Shown here: in pieces, positions 9,001 through 10,307 of the stretch
Numbering within the stretch: the first letter of the stretch is position 1
Layout: every line of letters starts with the position of its first letter
Assembly: GCA_025201705.1 (NCBI GenBank)
Contig: MU617584.1
Coordinates: 1-10,307, forward strand
Length of the DNA stretch: 10,307 nucleotides
Source of the DNA: Dissophora ornata
Lineage: Eukaryota; Mortierellomycota; Mortierellomycetes; Mortierellales; Mortierellaceae
Reading direction: 5' to 3'
The notes under the pieces: model-generated
Databases searched by the model: none
Seen by the model: the letters and a program-made list of their open reading frames with translations, nothing else
What the model was told of the DNA's origin: nothing
Translations under genes and position numbers: made by a program

Positions 9001-9551
9001 GAGAACTGACGAGATGGATTATGTGATTCGTTACTGCTGTGGTAGGGTTTGGAGGGAGGTGTAGCGGGGATAGACGATGGAGTATAAGGAGAGTGGACTT
9101 CGCCCTCATCCGGTACCAGGTCGCCGTGCTCGCCATCCAGACCTGTGGCGTTCTTGCCCCAGCCGCGTGAGAGCAGGCCCTGGAGATGGGATTCCACGCT
9201 CTTTAGCCGGTTTTCGAGGGTCTCGACATATTCCTGGTTGGCAGGCTTGGTTGCAACGGGGTAGACGCACTCGGTGCGGAACTTGTCGCAATGTGCACAC
9301 GGTACCTGACCATCGCACTTGATCTTTTTATGGCGACAGTTCACGCAAGCTGTGGAGATGCGGATGCGCTTGGTAGGTTTTTTGGGAGGGATCTTGGGAG
9401 GGCCCGGAGATGACGATGTTGTTGATGACTCTTGTGCTAGGTTGGACCTTGATATGCCAATGTACAGTAACAGAGAGGGGAGAGGGTGTGAGAGATATGA
9501 AATGAGTGGTGCAGGGGAGTGATGAAGGAGTAGGCATTGATTGTACGACAT
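6021..9551 (-). CDS. Zn2Cys6 binuclear-cluster fungal transcription factor
   Basis: One uninterrupted frame of 1176 codons. Counting from the ATG at 9551, the zinc cluster is Cys69-x2-Cys72-x6-Cys79-x5-Cys85-x2-Cys88-x6-Cys95 (9347-9267), the Gal4-type DNA-binding domain that recognises CGG triplets. Basic KKPTKRIR precedes it (likely NLS), and VETLENRLKSVESHLQGLL (109-127) is a probable dimerising coiled coil. Residues about 285-700 match the fungal-specific regulatory domain, e.g. YFNSVHTFLPVIHKTSFL, MYVSLATRMALDMGLQ and WLGCFFMDGLTSSMMGQDYSVPD. Residues about 745-1176 are disordered, rich in Ser, Asn, His, Gln and Pro, with polyproline and PPxY motifs. It acts as a nuclear regulator; the XlnR-type comparison is general and the target is unknown, so no symbol is given. 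The start is doubtful: residues 1-39 look like translated intron, and no later in-frame ATG precedes the cluster, so an upstream exon is likely. The body of the gene is secure. Confidence 0.92.
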   Translation of the reverse strand: MSYNQCLLLHHSPAPLISYLSHPLPSLLLYIGISRSNLAQESSTTSSSPGPPKIPPKKPTKRIRISTACVNCRHKKIKCDGQVPCAHCDKFRTECVYPVATKPANQEYVETLENRLKSVESHLQGLLSRGWGKNATGLDGEHGDLVPDEGEVHSPYTPSSIPATPPSKPYHSSNESHNPSRQFSAATISTPNLTGPDSESEDTAFSTDDSMQVLGLLMGSLKVERDGAAQYIPKVLNQKERSYTDSRVYGCSPSSNFPNFTALDWEFNELPLPYTLPNNLLTSKAIGALMDIYFNSVHTFLPVIHKTSFLTLCQEGEYRVPPFLLMAICAVAARHATDFELQEIPELSNLESHHALYDHARALLDTYIDVPRLSTIQGLLLLAYYQTKEKRSGHFFRIRMYVSLATRMALDMGLQRAILKNLSEIESSITGDSLSSAESAYDRSLSTANPTSQYSAILNARQNGTQSGFHSRAKDQQSHQSQEKRLVIHQEKQLAWLGCFFMDGLTSSMMGQDYSVPDASLDMPKLIQEAGQMVDTVQGATLIFWYHHLGLVQIYRRVCVFYRTISNERALAKAVKSVDMSSIETSMGDWLSNLPAHLVYVDNQGAGAALPSYYTLYLHRFFYSHKLLLYRPLISNKAHRGDLKDSNSPIAKCSQAAMMLTQIGEIIFQNYSWPWPGCGLFAYHMLQAAEIHVFRMVTQSAVDSQSLYYRTMDLIKGYVSLAKLPELEKDITAMEEMVSNFLLTPQEAMTQAATPSHQHQQQHFVATPASDYSYASVMSPSSPAESIQRMSIHDVSHGGNMMNNNSNNNHGGSHHQNGDDTDMFSPLQTHAYPSFETASRVFRPPQNNSSINTASAAASGFVANSMSNANGFSIGFNIPNVSSASQGQSQSTTSAVYDASNPLPFYSSAAPAGSSINMFDSNSHSNGLSYGQPSYLQPALAPVADLLGLENMDSRAFTSNQGSMLPTSQPLSVPSSVQTDSKKRSALPPPKPPKRIFSQSTGSSSSSSMSQSLKPPVPKKPTRLTETPAPRWIAPRPEPMVVPAVAMVTSTSGPESSYYSGKPSIGGSGNNIPPPAYPGSNNGGYNGGSDGAVPGASVPGVRSIKVLQPQTALYGMGTLVNSLGIEQQVHPMPEVEDQASTTSSERGYYDGHEQAFHYLQSMFRIYYQGDNFMTMP

Positions 9552-9567
9552 TGGGAGAAGGCATTAA

Positions 9568-9771
9568 CTAGAGTTGGGTGTGCGCTAGTCTGCAGGGAGG
9601 GAAATTAGCACAGACAGTGTACAGGTGCATCGAGGGACATGTTGGTGGATGTGCCTGCTCCTGTTGTGTGTCAACATCCGCAGCCGATGAGTTTGCGGTT
9701 GAGGGAATAAGCGGGGGAGAGGGGGGGGGAAGTTGAAAATGGAACAAATCCGTCGGAGTGGACGAGGCCAT
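9568..9771 (-). other. Candidate first exon or leader ORF of the transcription factor gene
   Basis: An ATG at 9771 (minus) with A at -3 and G at +4 opens a 67-codon frame beginning MASSTPTDLFHFQLPPPSPPL, rich in Ser, Thr and Pro as is common at the N-terminus of such factors. It stops at 9568. Splicing from GTACAC (donor at 9622) to the AAG ending at 9448 would join it in frame to the zinc-cluster exon near SNLAQESS. Another acceptor, CCTAG ending at 9437, would give CACAAGAG as exon start. Neither donor is a strong consensus. If not spliced, this is an upstream ORF in the leader. Confidence 0.3.
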
Positions 9772-9818
9772 TTATGGCAGGGAATCAGGACCAGCCAGTC
9801 AGAGCTGGAAACAGCTTT

Positions 9819-9823
9819 ATTGG
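9819..9823 (-). promoter_or_regulatory. CCAAT box
   Basis: CCAAT on the minus strand lies about 50 bases upstream of the candidate start at 9771 and 270 upstream of the ATG at 9551. It matches the HAP/NF-Y core site. A further minus-strand CCAAT is at 10256-10260. Five-base motifs are common, so the support is positional only. Confidence 0.3.
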
Positions 9824-9892
9824 CAGAATCTCAATCCCCCCTTTGTCAATAATGAACGAGAGACAGGAACGTTCTTCGGTGCGAGCAACAAC

Positions 9893-9900
9893 CCAATTGG
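9893..9900. promoter_or_regulatory. Palindromic CCAATTGG (overlapping CCAAT boxes on both strands)
   Basis: This is a perfect 8-bp palindrome that contains CCAAT in both orientations, about 125 bases upstream of the candidate start at 9771. It is a plausible HAP/NF-Y-type site in the promoter of the minus-strand regulator. Confidence 0.35.
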
Positions 9901-10307
9901 TGATTGCGTGGGTGCAAATGTGGGGGGTGCAAGCGCAGGTGCAAGCGTTTGGTTTGCAGGGGAGCGAGGGTACGCTGCGAGAGGTCCGGGTAATAGGTGC
10001 GAGATATTACCAATGATGATGCGAGACAACACAACACTGGGGCTGCGGGTGGGCGTAAAAAAATATAAAAAAAAGGGAACACTATTCGGATTGCTAAGCA
10101 AGTCTCCGGCACCCAGAGAGCACAGCACTTACCAAAAGGTCTTGGCCTGCAGATGGCCATGACTGGTGTTATCATGCATGTCCCCTTGTTGTCAGCAATG
10201 CTAGGGGAGCGACGCCAATATCAAGTGGGAGTCGTTTTCGTCTGAGTAAGAAAGAATTGGCTGGGCACCAGCAGGACTGATCGAGAGGTTGAGTGGTTGA
10301 GATTTAA

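Larger units (their letters stand above)
9552..10307. other. 5' region of the transcription factor gene
   Basis: Apart from the candidate exon at 9771-9568, I see no gene. The plus-strand open frame at 9758-10162 begins with GTG, lacks an early ATG and runs antisense to the candidate exon, so I treat it as chance. The region has CCAAT boxes in both orientations and a TATAAAA at 10064-10070 oriented to the right, which could serve a gene beyond the window or be chance. Confidence 0.5.

Noticed and set aside
6191..9322. Many short frames on both strands inside the transcription factor gene
   Set aside because: They are shadow frames of the long coding sequence, whose zinc cluster and regulatory domain establish the real frame.
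10011..10020. TGATGATG resembling a C box of a C/D snoRNA
   Set aside because: No CTGA D box occurs at suitable spacing and there are no terminal complementary arms.
9758..10162. 134-codon plus-strand frame antisense to the regulator's 5' region
   Set aside because: It starts with GTG and has no ATG until late. The Gly/Ala-rich start reflects G-rich DNA, and no family resemblance is seen.

Overview
This is eukaryotic DNA, almost certainly from a filamentous fungus. Two genes show it: one has GT-AG introns of roughly 85 to 460 bases, and the other encodes a Zn2Cys6 binuclear-cluster transcription factor, a class essentially confined to fungi. The long, A/T- and homopolymer-rich intergenic stretches and the Asn/His/Gln-rich tail of the transcription factor would fit an early-diverging lineage such as Mortierellomycota or Mucoromycota. 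That lineage placement is inference, not proof.

Layout. Bases 1 to about 3400 hold no gene I can support: only short palindromes, homopolymer runs and chance open frames. The promoter of the first gene probably lies in about 3400-3635; it has an A15 tract and a perfect TCACGTGA palindrome. Bases 3636-4883 (+) are a four-exon gene for a mitochondrial adrenodoxin-type [2Fe-2S] ferredoxin (Yah1/FDX family, 197 residues). Bases 4884-6020 are the intergenic space between two convergent genes. It contains candidate poly(A) signals, then a dense cluster of simple repeats (T, A, G, TAA/TAAA, TG and GAAAGA runs). Bases 6021-9551 (-) are one long uninterrupted frame for the Zn2Cys6 regulator (1176 codons as read). 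Bases 9552-10307 are its 5' side, with a possible first exon or leader frame at 9771 (-) and several CCAAT boxes.

How the genes relate. Ferredoxins of this family pass electrons from ferredoxin reductase to iron-sulfur cluster assembly and heme A synthesis in the mitochondrial matrix. The regulator acts in the nucleus and its target is unknown. The two genes are tail to tail and nothing in the sequence links them functionally.

I do not see an undescribed multi-gene system here. The points most worth a second look are: a possible intron that cuts into the ferredoxin stop codon yet rebuilds the same Gly-stop; the uncertain 5' end of the regulator; the SH3- and WW-ligand-like motifs in the regulator's tail; an insertion inside its regulatory domain; and a 19-bp inverted repeat in the empty left part.
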